A stretch of 35,124 bases of DNA from Aquabacterium sp. (GTDB taxonomy: Bacteria > Pseudomonadota > Gammaproteobacteria > Burkholderiales > Burkholderiaceae_C), in assembly GCA_023150345.1 (NCBI GenBank), contig JAKLLB010000042.1:1-35124 (forward strand), given 5' to 3'. Positions within the stretch are counted from its first letter, which is position 1, and each line of letters opens with the position of its first letter. Below the pieces are notes generated by a model that saw only the letters and a list, made by a program, of their open reading frames with translations, was not told where the DNA came from and made no database searches. A program made the translations under genes and the position numbers. Below, one piece after another: positions 1-11,571 of the stretch.

Positions 1-1
1 G

Positions 2-520
2 GAGCAGTTCCCGTTCGAGATCCTGGGCTTGCATGCCGACAACGGCAGCGAGTACGTCAACCGCCGCGTGGCCAAGCTGCTGGACAAGCTCAGGGTCGAG
101 TTCACGCGCAGCCGCCCGCGCACCAGCAACGACAACGCACTGGCCGAGACCAAGAACGGCGCGGTGGTGCGCAAGACCTTCGGCTACGCGCACATCCCGC
201 AGCGCCACGCCGCTCGCTTCAACAGGTTCTGCGTCGAGTACCTCAACCCGTTCCTGAACTTCCACCGTCCGTGCCTGTTCGCCACCGACGTGCCGGACCC
301 GAAGAAGCCGGGGCGCATCAAGCGGGTGTACCGGGCCCAGGACGTGATGACGCCGCTGGACAAGCTGGCCGGCCTGCCCGAAGCGCACAGGCATCTGCGC
401 GAGGGCATCACGCTCGAAGACCTGCACCAGCTCGCCCGCGCGCTGAGCGATGTCCAGGCTGCCGACGAACTCAACGAGGCACGCGCGGCGCTGTTCCGGC
501 GCGTGCCGGCGCGCGCATGA
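2..520 (+). CDS. Integrase-core (DDE) transposase, 3' part only
   Basis: The reading frame is open from the window edge, so the N-terminal part lies outside. The visible ~172 residues contain the second half of an rve-type integrase core: an HADNGSEY segment carrying the second catalytic Asp, then SNDNALAETKNGAVVRK, where the Glu of ALAETKN is the likely third acidic residue. A C-terminal tail follows with NPFLNFHRPC and a MTPLDKL segment. Proteins of this kind cut and join the ends of an insertion sequence. I recognise the fold but cannot assign the IS family, because the N-terminal helix-turn-helix and the left terminal repeat are missing. Whether the element is intact cannot be judged from here. 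Confidence 0.85.
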   Translation, partial: EQFPFEILGLHADNGSEYVNRRVAKLLDKLRVEFTRSRPRTSNDNALAETKNGAVVRKTFGYAHIPQRHAARFNRFCVEYLNPFLNFHRPCLFATDVPDPKKPGRIKRVYRAQDVMTPLDKLAGLPEAHRHLREGITLEDLHQLARALSDVQAADELNEARAALFRRVPARA

Positions 521-551
521 GCACGCGCGAACTCGTCGGGGCCGACGGGGG

Positions 552-679
552 GCCGGGCGCTGCGCGCCCGGCAAGGCCGTGGACAAGTGGACGATGCGCC
601 TGGCGGCGCACCGGGCACGGCCCGTGGACAACGCAAGCGTTGCCCACCGCCCGCGCCCTTCGCCCACTTGCCCACCGCC
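552..679. repeat. Nested palindromes between the transposase and lon
   Basis: This gene-free stretch (521-815) holds three inverted repeats. GCCGGGCGC (552-560) pairs with GCGCCCGGC (564-572) over a 3-nt loop. GTGGACAACGC (624-634) pairs with GCGTTGCCCAC (637-647) with one mismatch. The segment 575-600, containing GTGGACAAGTGG, is an imperfect inverted copy of 653-679, containing CCCACTTGCCCAC. None is followed by a T-tract. They could be the structured end of the insertion sequence or an extragenic palindromic repeat. No gene is visible between 521 and 815. Confidence 0.5.
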
Positions 680-815
680 TCCCACCACCGGCGAAGAGTC
701 GAGCCAATACACTGACCGCCGTCAACAACGGATCGACACGCCTCGCGTCGCCGATCCAGGCCGCTCCAGGCTCAAACCTCATTTGGAAAAGACTGCCCTA
801 CACGTTGCACGGCCG

Positions 816-3257
<2,442 letters not shown>

Positions 3258-3352
3258 GGGGGAATCCTTTCTTTCTCAGGCCGATGTGAGGCCCGAGCCA
3301 ACGATTGCAAGTACCGGTGCGGCGGATCCGGCCGTCCGGAGGCGCGCAGCGC

Positions 3353-4624
3353 TCAGGCGCTGGCCTTGGCCTGTTCCCGATAGACCAGAAGGGGCTTGGC
3401 GCCCTCCTCGACGATGTGCTCGTCGATCACGACCTGTGCCACGCCGTCGAGCGTGGGCAGGTCGAACATGGTGTCGATGAGCACATGCTCCATGATGGAC
3501 CGAAGGCCGCGAGCCCCGGTCTTGCGCTCCAGCGCCTTGCGCGCGATCGCCGAGAGCGCCGACGGGCGCACCTCCAGTTCGACGCCGTCCATCGCGAAAA
3601 GCTTCTGGTATTGCTTCACGAGCGCGTTGCGGGGCTCGGTGAGGATGCGCACGAGTGCTTCGTCGGTCAGTTCGCCCAGGGTGGCAACCACGGGCAGCCG
3701 GCCCACGAGCTCCGGGATCAACCCGAATTTGATCAGGTCTTCGGGCTCGGCCTGACGGAAGAGGTCGGCCGCACGCTTCTCGGACTTGCTGTGCACCGAC
3801 GCGGCGAAGCCGATCCCCGACTTCTCGGTCCGGTTCTGGATGACCTTCTCCAAGCCGTCGAATGCACCGCCGCAGATGAACAGGATGTTCGTCGTATCGA
3901 TCTGCAGGAAGTCCTGATTCGGATGCTTGCGGCCTCCCTGTGGCGGCACACTGGCCATGGTGCCTTCGACCAACTTCAGCAGGGCTTGCTGCACGCCCTC
4001 ACCGGAGACGTCACGCGTGATGCTCGGGTTGTCTGCCTTGCGAGAGATCTTGTCGATCTCGTCGATGTAGACGATGCCGCGCTGGGCCCGCTCGACATCG
4101 TAATTGCAGTTCTGCAGCAGCTTCTGGATGATGTTCTCGACGTCCTCGCCCACGTAGCCGGCTTCTGTGAGCGTCGTGGCGTCGGCGATCACGAACGGTA
4201 CGTTCAGCAGCCGGGCCAGTGTTTGGGCCAGCAGTGTCTTCCCAGAGCCGGTGGGGCCGATGAGCAAGATGTTGCTCTTGGTGAGCTCCACCTCTTCTTT
4301 GTTGCCCGTGCCCATGTGCTTCAGGCGCTTGTAGTGGTTGTACACCGCTACTGCCAGCGTGCGCTTGGCCGTGTCCTGCCCGATCACATACTGGTCGAGA
4401 CTGGACTTGATCTCGGCGGGAACCGGCAGGTCCGACCGCGCCGCCTTGCCCTGCGAGCCATCCGCAGGCGCCTCGTCGCGGATGATGTCGTTGCACAGCT
4501 CGATGCACTCATCGCAGATGAACACCGACGGTCCGGCAATCAGTTTTTTCACCTCGTGCTGGCTCTTGCCGCAGAAGCTGCAATAGAGCACTTTCTCGCC
4601 GGAGGCGCCTTTCTTTTCGGCCAT
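3353..4624 (-). CDS. clpX: ATP-dependent protease ATPase subunit ClpX
   Basis: AAA+ unfoldase that recognises tagged or specific substrates and threads them into ClpP. The 423 residues match the usual length. The N-terminal zinc-binding domain has Cys15, Cys18, Cys37 and Cys40. Walker A GPTGSGKT is at 123-130, the pore loop GYVG at 156-159 and Walker B VYIDEID at 185-191. A weak Shine-Dalgarno CAGGA precedes the ATG. The 158-bp gap to clpP contains a TATCAT hexamer (4666-4671, minus strand) that could be a -10 box, so clpX may have its own promoter as well as read-through from clpP. Confidence 0.98.
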   Translation of the reverse strand: MAEKKGASGEKVLYCSFCGKSQHEVKKLIAGPSVFICDECIELCNDIIRDEAPADGSQGKAARSDLPVPAEIKSSLDQYVIGQDTAKRTLAVAVYNHYKRLKHMGTGNKEEVELTKSNILLIGPTGSGKTLLAQTLARLLNVPFVIADATTLTEAGYVGEDVENIIQKLLQNCNYDVERAQRGIVYIDEIDKISRKADNPSITRDVSGEGVQQALLKLVEGTMASVPPQGGRKHPNQDFLQIDTTNILFICGGAFDGLEKVIQNRTEKSGIGFAASVHSKSEKRAADLFRQAEPEDLIKFGLIPELVGRLPVVATLGELTDEALVRILTEPRNALVKQYQKLFAMDGVELEVRPSALSAIARKALERKTGARGLRSIMEHVLIDTMFDLPTLDGVAQVVIDEHIVEEGAKPLLVYREQAKASA

Positions 4625-4782
4625 GGGTTCCTGTGTCCCGCTGATGACGCGTGATGTGCAGTTCTATGATAGTCCAAACGCCCGGACATGCCGGCGTGGA
4701 AATGGGGTGATTTCCGGGCCCTAGCCGGTTACAGCCAGCTCGTGCATGGACCGGAAGCCCACGCGCGCTGCCGCCGCAGTGC

Positions 4783-5391
4783 TCAGGCGCGCTTCTCGAG
4801 CACCTGGTCGATCAGTCCGTAGTCCTTGGCTTCCTGCGGGCTCATGTAGAAGTCGCGCTCCATGTCGGCTGCTATCTTGTCCAGAGACTGGCCCGTACGG
4901 TCGGCATAGATGCGGTTGAGTTGCTCACGCGTCTTCAGGATCTCGCGGGCGTGGATCTCGATGTCGGTGGCCTGCCCCTGGGCGCCCCCCGAAGGCTGGT
5001 GGATCATGATCTTGGAGTTGGGCAGCGCCAGCCGCTTGCCCTTGGCACCGGCCATCAACAGGAACGAGCCCATGCTGGCCGCCATCCCCATGCACATGGT
5101 GGACACATCAGGCTTGATGAACTGCATGGTGTCGAAAATCGACAGGCCGGCGCTGACGCTGCCTCCGGGCGAGTTGATGTACAGGAAGATGTCCTTGTCG
5201 GGGTTCTCGCTCTCGAGGAACAGCAACTGGGCCACCACCAGGTTGGCCGTGGCGTCGGTCACCGGCCCGACCAGGAAAACGATGCGCTCGCGCAGCAGGC
5301 GACTGTAGATGTCGTACGCGCGCTCGCCGCGACCCGACTGCTCGATGACCATGGGCACCAGGCCCAGTGCTTGTGTGTCCAGTGCGCTCAT
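4783..5391 (-). CDS. clpP: ATP-dependent Clp protease proteolytic subunit ClpP
   Basis: Serine peptidase forming the tetradecameric chamber used by ClpX and ClpA. I take the ATG at 5391 (202 residues) because AAGGA lies five bases upstream and the product begins [15 protein letters not shown], as expected for the family; a longer open frame upstream is unlikely to be translated. The catalytic triad is visible: Ser106 in MGMAASMGS, His131 in MIHQP and Asp180 in ERDFYMS, with the same spacing as in E. coli ClpP. The gene follows tig on the same strand and precedes clpX. A stable hairpin sits between tig and clpP. Confidence 0.97.
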   Translation of the reverse strand: MSALDTQALGLVPMVIEQSGRGERAYDIYSRLLRERIVFLVGPVTDATANLVVAQLLFLESENPDKDIFLYINSPGGSVSAGLSIFDTMQFIKPDVSTMCMGMAASMGSFLLMAGAKGKRLALPNSKIMIHQPSGGAQGQATDIEIHAREILKTREQLNRIYADRTGQSLDKIAADMERDFYMSPQEAKDYGLIDQVLEKRA

Positions 5392-5448
5392 GCCTGTCCT
5401 TAAGGGGAATCGTCCGGGATGATTATGGCGTGGCGGCTCAAGGCGCAA

Positions 5449-5477
5449 CGGGGCGAGGGCCCATCGCCCTCGCCCCG
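5449..5477 (-). terminator. Strong hairpin between tig and clpP
   Basis: A perfect 12-bp inverted repeat, CGGGGCGAGGGC (5449-5460) and GCCCTCGCCCCG (5466-5477), with a 5-nt loop. It lies 35 bp after the tig stop and 57 bp before the clpP start. There is no T-run after it on the minus strand, so it may be a partial terminator or an RNA-processing/stability element that sets the tig to clpP ratio, rather than an intrinsic terminator. Confidence 0.6.
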
Positions 5478-5512
5478 TCGATGCGATCGATCTGGCAGCC
5501 GCGTCGGACGGA

Positions 5513-6829
5513 TCAGCCGCCCATCAGTTCGTCGAAGGCCAGCGCCTTGTCGACCACCTTGGCCTGGCCCAGCACGTAATCGGTGACGTTGTTCTCGATG
5601 ACGATGGCCTCGACTTCGGCCATGCGCTGGCGATCGGAGAGGTACCAGCGCACGACTTCCGCGGGCTTCTCATAGCTTTGTGCCAGTTCCTCGATGTGAG
5701 CCTGCAACTGCTCGGGCTTGGCCTGCAGCGCTTGGGCACGCACCAGTTCGGCCACCACCAGACCCAGGCGCACGCGGCGCTCGGCCTGGGGCCGGAACAG
5801 CTGCAGCATGTCCGGCGGAATCGGGGCCTGGTCGGCATCCTTGACACCGCGGCGCTTGAGGTCTTCGCGCGCGGCCTGCCCCATACGCTCGACTTCGCTG
5901 TCCACCAGCGCCTTGGGCACATCGAGTTCGGCAGCCTGGCTCAGGGCCTCCATGGCCGCCGCCTTGTTGCGCGCCAGCACCCGGAACTTCACCTCCCGCT
6001 CGAGGTTCTTCTTGACGTCGGCGCGCATGGACTCAATGGCGCCATCGGCGATACCCAGCGACTTCACGAAGGCGTCGTCCACCTCAGGCAAGTGCTGCAC
6101 CTCGATGCGCACCATCGTGACCAGGAAGTCGGCCTCCTTGCCGGCCACGTCCTTGCCGTGGTAGTCCTCGGGAAACTGCAACGGGAAGGTTTTGCTCTCA
6201 CCCACCTTCATGCCCCGCACGGCCTTGTCGAACTGCTCGAGCATCTGGCCTTCGCCGATGATGAACTGGAACGCCTCGGCCTTGCCGCCGGCGAAGGGCT
6301 CGCCGTCGATCTTGCCTTCGAAGTCGATCGTCACACGATCGCCCTCGGCAGCACCCTCGGCCGCCGGGCGCTGCGCGAATGTACGGCGCTGCTTGCGCAG
6401 GATCTCCACCGTGCGATCGATGGCCTCCTCCGTGACTGCGGCGCTCGCGCGCTCGACCTCGGTCGCGGACAGCTCACCGAGCTTGACCTCGGGGTACACC
6501 TCGAAGGTGGCGTCGAACGCGAGCGCGCCTTCGGGCGACTCGTCCTTCTGGGTGATGCGCGGCACGCCGGCGACCCGCAGCCGGGCCTCGTTGGCCGCCG
6601 CGTTGAACGCCTCGCCAATCTTGTCGTTCATGACCTCGTACTGAACCGAATAGCCGTAGCGCTGTGCCACGACCGACATCGGCACCTTGCCAGGTCGAAA
6701 GCCGTCGGCCTTGACCGTGCGCGACAGCTTCTTGAGCCTGCTTTCGACTTCAGTGGTGATCGCGTCGGCCGGGATGGTCAGCGTGATGCGGCGTTCGAGC
6801 TTCTCGAGGGTTTCTACAGTCACAGCCAT
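5513..6829 (-). CDS. tig: Trigger factor, ribosome-associated chaperone
   Basis: Peptidyl-prolyl isomerase and chaperone that binds at the ribosomal exit tunnel. The N-terminal domain carries the ribosome-binding signature GFRPGKVP at about residues 43-50. The FKBP-like domain starts near [17 protein letters not shown], and a long helical C-terminal domain follows. I prefer the second ATG (6829, product [14 protein letters not shown], 438 residues), which matches the conserved family start; an ATG four codons upstream (6841) is possible. Only 26 bp separate it from the tRNA-Leu gene on the same strand, so it is probably co-transcribed with, or processed away from, that tRNA. Confidence 0.96.
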   Translation of the reverse strand: MAVTVETLEKLERRITLTIPADAITTEVESRLKKLSRTVKADGFRPGKVPMSVVAQRYGYSVQYEVMNDKIGEAFNAAANEARLRVAGVPRITQKDESPEGALAFDATFEVYPEVKLGELSATEVERASAAVTEEAIDRTVEILRKQRRTFAQRPAAEGAAEGDRVTIDFEGKIDGEPFAGGKAEAFQFIIGEGQMLEQFDKAVRGMKVGESKTFPLQFPEDYHGKDVAGKEADFLVTMVRIEVQHLPEVDDAFVKSLGIADGAIESMRADVKKNLEREVKFRVLARNKAAAMEALSQAAELDVPKALVDSEVERMGQAAREDLKRRGVKDADQAPIPPDMLQLFRPQAERRVRLGLVVAELVRAQALQAKPEQLQAHIEELAQSYEKPAEVVRWYLSDRQRMAEVEAIVIENNVTDYVLGQAKVVDKALAFDELMGG

Positions 6830-6855
6830 GGTGGAACTCATGAGGATGAATAGTC

Positions 6856-6942
6856 TGGTGCGCGGGGCCGGACTCGAACCGGCACGCCCGTGAAGGCGTC
6901 AGGACCTAAACCTGGTGCGTCTACCTATTTCGCCACCCGCGC
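6856..6942 (-). tRNA. tRNA-Leu (anticodon UAG)
   Basis: An 87-nt gene with encoded CCA. The acceptor stem GCGCGGG pairs with CCCGCGC and is followed by A73 and CCA. The anticodon loop is TTTAGGT with anticodon TAG. It has a T-arm GGTTCGAGTCC and a long variable arm of the type II (leucine) kind. The D-arm region GTGGCGAAATAGGTAGACGC is close to that of E. coli tRNA-Leu(UAG). It reads CUA and other CUN codons. It lies directly upstream of tig. Confidence 0.97.
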
Positions 6943-7066
6943 CCGCGGATTCGTGCCTCGAAAACGACGAGGGGAGCCGGCTTGGCCCCCCCACCTCGCT
7001 GGCATGGGATGCCCCTGCGGCCCCCGTCACGACATTCCCGACTGGCGATCCGGTAAACGGGCCATT

Positions 7067-10000
7067 CTATCCGGCCGGCAGCCGTGAGTGGCCCGAAACA
7101 TGGCGGCGCACCCGGAACCAGGCCGCGTACATCGCCGGCAGCGCCAGCAGCGTGAGCGCCGTGGCCACGATCAGGCCACCCATGATGGCCACCGCCATGG
7201 GGCCCCAGAAGACGCTGCGCGACAGCGGCACCATGGCCAGCACCGCCGCCGCGGCCGTCAGCACAATCGGCCGGAAGCGCCGAACAGCGGACTCGACGAT
7301 GGCATCCCAGGTCGGCATGCCGCGCGCGCGGTCCTGCTCGATCTGGTCAATCAGGATCACCGAGTTGCGCATGATCATGCCCATCAGCGCGATCACGCCC
7401 AGCAGGGCCACAAAGCCGAAGGGCCTGTTCGTCGCCAGCAGGGCGAAGGCCACGCCCGCCATTCCCAGCGGCCCCGTCAGGAAAACGAGCATCGCGCGCG
7501 AGAAGCTCTGCAGCTGCAGCATCAGCAGCGTGAAGGTGATGAACAACATCACCGGGACACCAGCGGCGATCGAACCCTGGCCCTTGCTGCTCTCTTCCTG
7601 CGTTCCAGCGATACGAATCGCGTAGCCCACCGGCATGCGCGCCTGCAGCTCAGCCAACTTCGGCCATACCGCCTTGGTCACGGTGGGCCCTTGCACGCCT
7701 TCGGCGACATCGCCCTGGACCGTGATCGCATAGCTGCGTCCCTCGCGCCAGATGACCCCGGGCTCCCAGCCGAAGGTGGCCTGGGCGATCTGCGTCAGCG
7801 GTATCGAGCGCCCCGTGGCCGTTGGCAGGTAGGCGCTGGCCAGGTCGGTGATGGCATTGCGCTCTTCGAGCGGTTGGCGCAGCACGATATCGACCAGCTT
7901 GTCGCCTTCGCGGTACTGACCCACCGTGACGCCCGTCAGAATGGCGCGGGACGCCTGCGCGATCGACTGGCTGGACACACCCAGCGCCCGAGCCTTGTCC
8001 TGGTCGACGTTCAGGCGCAACACCTTCACCTGCTCGTTCCAGTTGTCGTTCACGCCCACCATGTCGGGATTGGCGCGCAGCACCTCTTTTACCCGGTCAG
8101 CCCATTGCCTCAGGGCCGCTGGATCCGGTCCCACGACCCGGAACTGCACCGGATACGGCACGGGAGGTCCGTTGGGCAGGATCTTCGTGCGGGCCCGAAC
8201 CTCTGGAAACTCGCTGGCCAGCACGGCGGGCAAACGACGGCGCAGCGCCTCGCGTGCCTCCAGGTCCTTGGGCAGCAGGATGGCCTGGCTCACGTTCGAT
8301 TGCGGGAAGATCTGGTCCAGTGGCAGGTAGAACCTGGGCACGCCGCTACCGATCCAGGTGCTCACCGACTCGACACCGGTCTCGCGCATCATGCGTGCCT
8401 CGAACCGCTTGGCGACAGCCTCGCTCTCGCGCACGGTCGAGCCCTCGGGTAGCCACAGGTCGACGAGGATCTCGGTTCTGGCTGAGTCCGGAAAGAACTG
8501 CTGCTGCACGCGGCCCATCCCGGCCAGGCCGGCGGCGAACAGGGCGACCGTCACGCCGATGGTCACCCAGCGGTGCTGCACACACCAGTCCACCGTGGCT
8601 CGCAGCCGGTTGTAAAAGGGCGTGTCGAACAACTCGTGCGCCTCGCCCGTGACCTTGCTGCGCGTATGCAAGAGCCACGCGCCCAGGTAGGGCACGAAGT
8701 AGACCGACACCAACCAGGAAATGACCAGCGCCGCAGTGGTAACCGCGAAGATCGCAAACGTGTACTCACCAACTGCCGAACGCGCCAGGCCGATGGGCAG
8801 GAACCCCACCGCGGTGATGAGCGTGCCTGTCAGCATGGGCATGGACGTGACGTCGTAGGCGTAGGTCGCAGCACGTGTCTTGTCGTAGCCCTCCTCGAGC
8901 TTGCGCACCATCATCTCGACGGCAATGATGGCGTCGTCCACCAGCAGGCCCAGGGCAATGATGAGCGAGCCCAGCGAAATCTTGTGCAGCCCCACGCCCC
9001 AGTAATACATGGTGACGAATGTGATCGCCAGCACCAACGGGATGGTGATCGCCACGACGAGCCCGGGCCAGATGTCGATGCGCAGTGGCCGTGTGTGCAA
9101 CCCCAGGCTGACGAAACTCACCGCCAGCACCACGACCACAGCCTCGATCAGCACCTTCACGAACTCACCCACGGAGCGCGACACGGTCTGCGGCTGGTCC
9201 TGGATCTGGTGCAGCGAAATGCCTGCTGGCAGTTCGGTTCGAATCTCGTCCAGCCGCGTCCGCAATGCCTTGCCCAAGGCAATGATGTCGCCTCCTTTGG
9301 CCATCGACACTCCCAGCGCGATGACGGCCTTGCCTTGGTGGCGCACCTTCACAGCCGGCGGATCGACGTAGCCGCGCCTCACCTCGCCGATGTCGCTCAG
9401 TTGCAGCACACTGGCCACGCCTGTGGCGGGGTTGACACCGCGTATCGGGAAGCGCTTGAGTTCGTCAACGGAATTGAAGGCTCCGGCCACCCGCACCTGC
9501 AGGTTCTGCGAGCCCGCGTCCATGACGCCGGCACCCTCGATCGCGTTTTGAGCAGACAGCTGGCCGAGCACCTGGTTGAGATCCAGGCCGAGCTGAGCCA
9601 GTCGCTTCTGCGAGATTTCGACGAATATCTTCTCTGGCTGTGCGCCGAACACCTCGACTTTGGCGACGTCGGCCACGCGCAGCAACTGCGACCGCACGCG
9701 CTCCGCGAAGACCCTCAGCTCCTCGTCGCTGAATCCGTCGGCCGACAAGGCAAAGATCGAGCCGTACACATCGCCGAAGTCGTCGTTGAAGAACGGGCCG
9801 ATCACGCCCTGCGGCAGTGACGCACGTGCGTCGCCGACCCGCTTGCGCACCTGATACCAGACGTTGGCCACGTCCTTGGGAGGAGAGCTGTCCTTGATCT
9901 GCAGGATGGTGATCGACTCACCCGGCTTGGTGTACGTGCGGATGATGTCGGCGTAAGGCACTTCCTGCAGCGTGCGTTCGATCTTGTCGGAGACCTGGTC

Positions 10001-10219
10001 GGCCATCTGAAGCGCACTGGCGCCGGGCCAGTAGGCCTGAACCACCATCGCACGAAACGTGAACGGCGGATCCTCGTCCTGCCCGAGCTGGAAGTAGGCC
10101 GCGAAACCCAGCACGAGCATCACGATCAGAAGGTAGCGGGTAAGCGCAGGGTGCTCCAGGGCCCAGCGCGAAATGTTGAATCGCGAGCGTTTGGCTGCCG
10201 CGGTCGCAGTGGCATTCAT
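7067..10219 (-). CDS. RND efflux transporter, inner-membrane permease subunit
   Basis: Proton-driven multidrug pump of the HAE1/AcrB-like class, about 1050 residues and full length. The start at 10219 is chosen for GGAGA eight bases upstream and a product beginning MNATATAAAKRSRFNIS; the frame extends further upstream without support. The first membrane span is at about residues 28-46 (YLLIVMLVLGFAAYF), followed by the large periplasmic loop with DEDPPFTFRAMVV. The paired Asp428-Asp429 in LGLLVDDAIIAVEMM are the proton-relay residues of TM4. Twelve spans in two repeats are expected from the family. The adaptor gene lies 19 bp upstream, forming a two-gene operon. No outer-membrane channel gene is present, so it probably borrows a TolC-like partner. 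Confidence 0.93.
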   Translation of the reverse strand: MNATATAAAKRSRFNISRWALEHPALTRYLLIVMLVLGFAAYFQLGQDEDPPFTFRAMVVQAYWPGASALQMADQVSDKIERTLQEVPYADIIRTYTKPGESITILQIKDSSPPKDVANVWYQVRKRVGDARASLPQGVIGPFFNDDFGDVYGSIFALSADGFSDEELRVFAERVRSQLLRVADVAKVEVFGAQPEKIFVEISQKRLAQLGLDLNQVLGQLSAQNAIEGAGVMDAGSQNLQVRVAGAFNSVDELKRFPIRGVNPATGVASVLQLSDIGEVRRGYVDPPAVKVRHQGKAVIALGVSMAKGGDIIALGKALRTRLDEIRTELPAGISLHQIQDQPQTVSRSVGEFVKVLIEAVVVVLAVSFVSLGLHTRPLRIDIWPGLVVAITIPLVLAITFVTMYYWGVGLHKISLGSLIIALGLLVDDAIIAVEMMVRKLEEGYDKTRAATYAYDVTSMPMLTGTLITAVGFLPIGLARSAVGEYTFAIFAVTTAALVISWLVSVYFVPYLGAWLLHTRSKVTGEAHELFDTPFYNRLRATVDWCVQHRWVTIGVTVALFAAGLAGMGRVQQQFFPDSARTEILVDLWLPEGSTVRESEAVAKRFEARMMRETGVESVSTWIGSGVPRFYLPLDQIFPQSNVSQAILLPKDLEAREALRRRLPAVLASEFPEVRARTKILPNGPPVPYPVQFRVVGPDPAALRQWADRVKEVLRANPDMVGVNDNWNEQVKVLRLNVDQDKARALGVSSQSIAQASRAILTGVTVGQYREGDKLVDIVLRQPLEERNAITDLASAYLPTATGRSIPLTQIAQATFGWEPGVIWREGRSYAITVQGDVAEGVQGPTVTKAVWPKLAELQARMPVGYAIRIAGTQEESSKGQGSIAAGVPVMLFITFTLLMLQLQSFSRAMLVFLTGPLGMAGVAFALLATNRPFGFVALLGVIALMGMIMRNSVILIDQIEQDRARGMPTWDAIVESAVRRFRPIVLTAAAAVLAMVPLSRSVFWGPMAVAIMGGLIVATALTLLALPAMYAAWFRVRRHVSGHSRLPAG

Positions 10220-10238
10220 CGTGGCGATCTCCGACGAT

Positions 10239-11411
10239 TCAACGCGCGTCCGATGCCGCCGGCGCGGCGCTCGCCGGGCGACCACCAGGGACCGCCACTG
10301 CAGGCGCGGCAGGATCGATGTAGAGCTTCACTTTCTGGCCCGGGGCCAGCGCGTGCACGCCGGCAGTGACCACCACCTGGCCAGGCAGTACGCCGTCGGT
10401 TACCAGGACATCGTTTCCGTCCGCGCCGACCACCTGCACCCGCCGTTGCCGCACCGTCATGGCGTTGCGCTCGAGGAGCCACACATGGCTCTTGCCCTGC
10501 AGCTCGAACACGGCCGAGAGCGGCAGCCGGATCACGCCGTCCACCGCGGGCAGCCGAACCACCACGCTGGCCGTCTGACCCAGGCGCACCGGCGCTGCAC
10601 CGATGTCGGCTTTGACCGCGAATGTCCTGGTGGTGGGGTCCGCCGCGGCGGCCACTTCCCTTATCGTGGCGGGCAACAGGTCGACCTGGCCCCAGAGGCG
10701 CACTTGCACGGCCTCGCGCCGACCCAGCAGCGCCCGAACCAGCGCCACCCGGTCCTCGGGCACGGCGAACACCACATCGCGCGGGCCATCGTGCGCGAGC
10801 CGCAGTATCGGCATACCTGCAGCCACTACGGCGCCGGGCTCGGCATCCACTCCCGTGACGACGCCCGGCGCATCGGCCTGCAGCGTTGCATAGGACGTTT
10901 GATTGCCCTGGACATTGGCCTGCGCCCTCACCTGCTCGGCCTGGGCTCGGGCCGCCTTCAAGGCAGCCTCGCGACGATCGAGTTCCATCCCGCTGATGAA
11001 TCCCTGCTCGCGCAACTCCTTGAAGCGCCTGAACTCCGCTTCCATGAGTTCGAGGTTCACCTTGGCTGCAGCGAGTGTGGCCTGTGCCGCTTCCTGGCCG
11101 AGCCGGAGGTCCTGTGCATCGAGTTGGGCCAGCACCTGGCCGACCCTCACCGATTCACCCAACTCGACATGTCGCCGTACGAGTTTGCCCCCCACCCGAA
11201 AGCCCAGACGGGACTCGGTCCGCGCGCGGACTTCGGCGGCGAACTCCTGCTGTCCGGAAACATTGGACGATTCGACCACTGCAGTACGCACGGCACGGAT
11301 CGGTTCGTCACCGCCGGCGCCCCGATTGCAGCCGACGAGCAGCGCTGCCACCATGAGCGGGGCGACCAGTCCAATGGCCAGACGTTTGGGACGGGTGGGG
11401 ACGTTCTGCAT
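10239..11411 (-). CDS. RND efflux periplasmic adaptor (membrane-fusion lipoprotein)
   Basis: HlyD/AcrA-type adaptor that bridges the RND permease and an outer-membrane channel. The ATG at 11411 gives 390 residues beginning with a lipoprotein signal, MQNVPTRPKRLAIGLV, and a lipobox LVGC with the lipidated Cys at 28. Paired lipoyl-like segments (RLGFRVGGKLVRRHVELGESV and LQADAPGVVTGVDAEPGAVV) flank a coiled-coil region rich in Ala, Gln and Glu (about residues 110-160). An upstream in-frame TTG is rejected because it lies within the operator. Transcription starts from the sigma-70 promoter at 11459-11487 and is probably repressed through the palindrome at 11438-11461. Confidence 0.92.
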   Translation of the reverse strand: MQNVPTRPKRLAIGLVAPLMVAALLVGCNRGAGGDEPIRAVRTAVVESSNVSGQQEFAAEVRARTESRLGFRVGGKLVRRHVELGESVRVGQVLAQLDAQDLRLGQEAAQATLAAAKVNLELMEAEFRRFKELREQGFISGMELDRREAALKAARAQAEQVRAQANVQGNQTSYATLQADAPGVVTGVDAEPGAVVAAGMPILRLAHDGPRDVVFAVPEDRVALVRALLGRREAVQVRLWGQVDLLPATIREVAAAADPTTRTFAVKADIGAAPVRLGQTASVVVRLPAVDGVIRLPLSAVFELQGKSHVWLLERNAMTVRQRRVQVVGADGNDVLVTDGVLPGQVVVTAGVHALAPGQKVKLYIDPAAPAVAVPGGRPASAAPAASDAR

Positions 11412-11437
11412 CGCGCTACCAAGGGTGTGGGGTCGCA

Positions 11438-11461
11438 ATTACTGACTGACCGGTCAGTAAT
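11438..11461. promoter_or_regulatory. TetR-type palindromic operator of the efflux operon
   Basis: The 14-bp perfect palindrome ACTGACCGGTCAGT (11445-11458) lies within a wider 9-bp inverted repeat, ATTACTGAC (11438-11446) and GTCAGTAAT (11453-11461). It overlaps the -10 box and transcription start of the efflux promoter. Palindromes of this size and position are typical of TetR/AcrR-family repressor sites in front of RND pumps. No TetR gene is present in the window. Confidence 0.75.
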
Positions 11462-11487
11462 GTATTTGACCATCCGGAGCCTGTCAA
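11459..11487 (-). promoter_or_regulatory. Sigma-70 promoter of the RND efflux operon
   Basis: On the minus strand a perfect -35 box TTGACA (plus positions 11482-11487) is followed after exactly 17 bp by TACATT (11459-11464), a 4/6 match to the -10 consensus. The start point would fall inside the palindromic operator, roughly 40 bases before the adaptor ATG. Confidence 0.75.
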
Positions 11488-11571
11488 CGCCCGTCGCGAT
11501 GCCCGGAACCGGAAACAGCCGGGCAACGCCAACGCGCCACGTGCCGCCGATGATGGCGACAATCGCAGCCC

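Noticed and set aside
3327-3340. Small inverted repeat TCCGG-ccgt-CCGGA between clpX and lon
   Set aside because: A 5-bp stem without a T-tract in GC-rich DNA is expected by chance; not called a terminator.
4666-4720. Possible heat-shock (sigma-32) promoter for clpX, based on CCCCATTT on the minus strand
   Set aside because: The -10-like box matches well, but no CTTGAAA-type -35 is present at 13-15 bp. Only the weak TATCAT hexamer is mentioned under clpX.
11412-11438. N-terminal extension of the efflux adaptor from a TTG at 11438
   Set aside because: The TTG lies within the operator and start-point region, and the lipoprotein signal peptide starts at the ATG at 11411.
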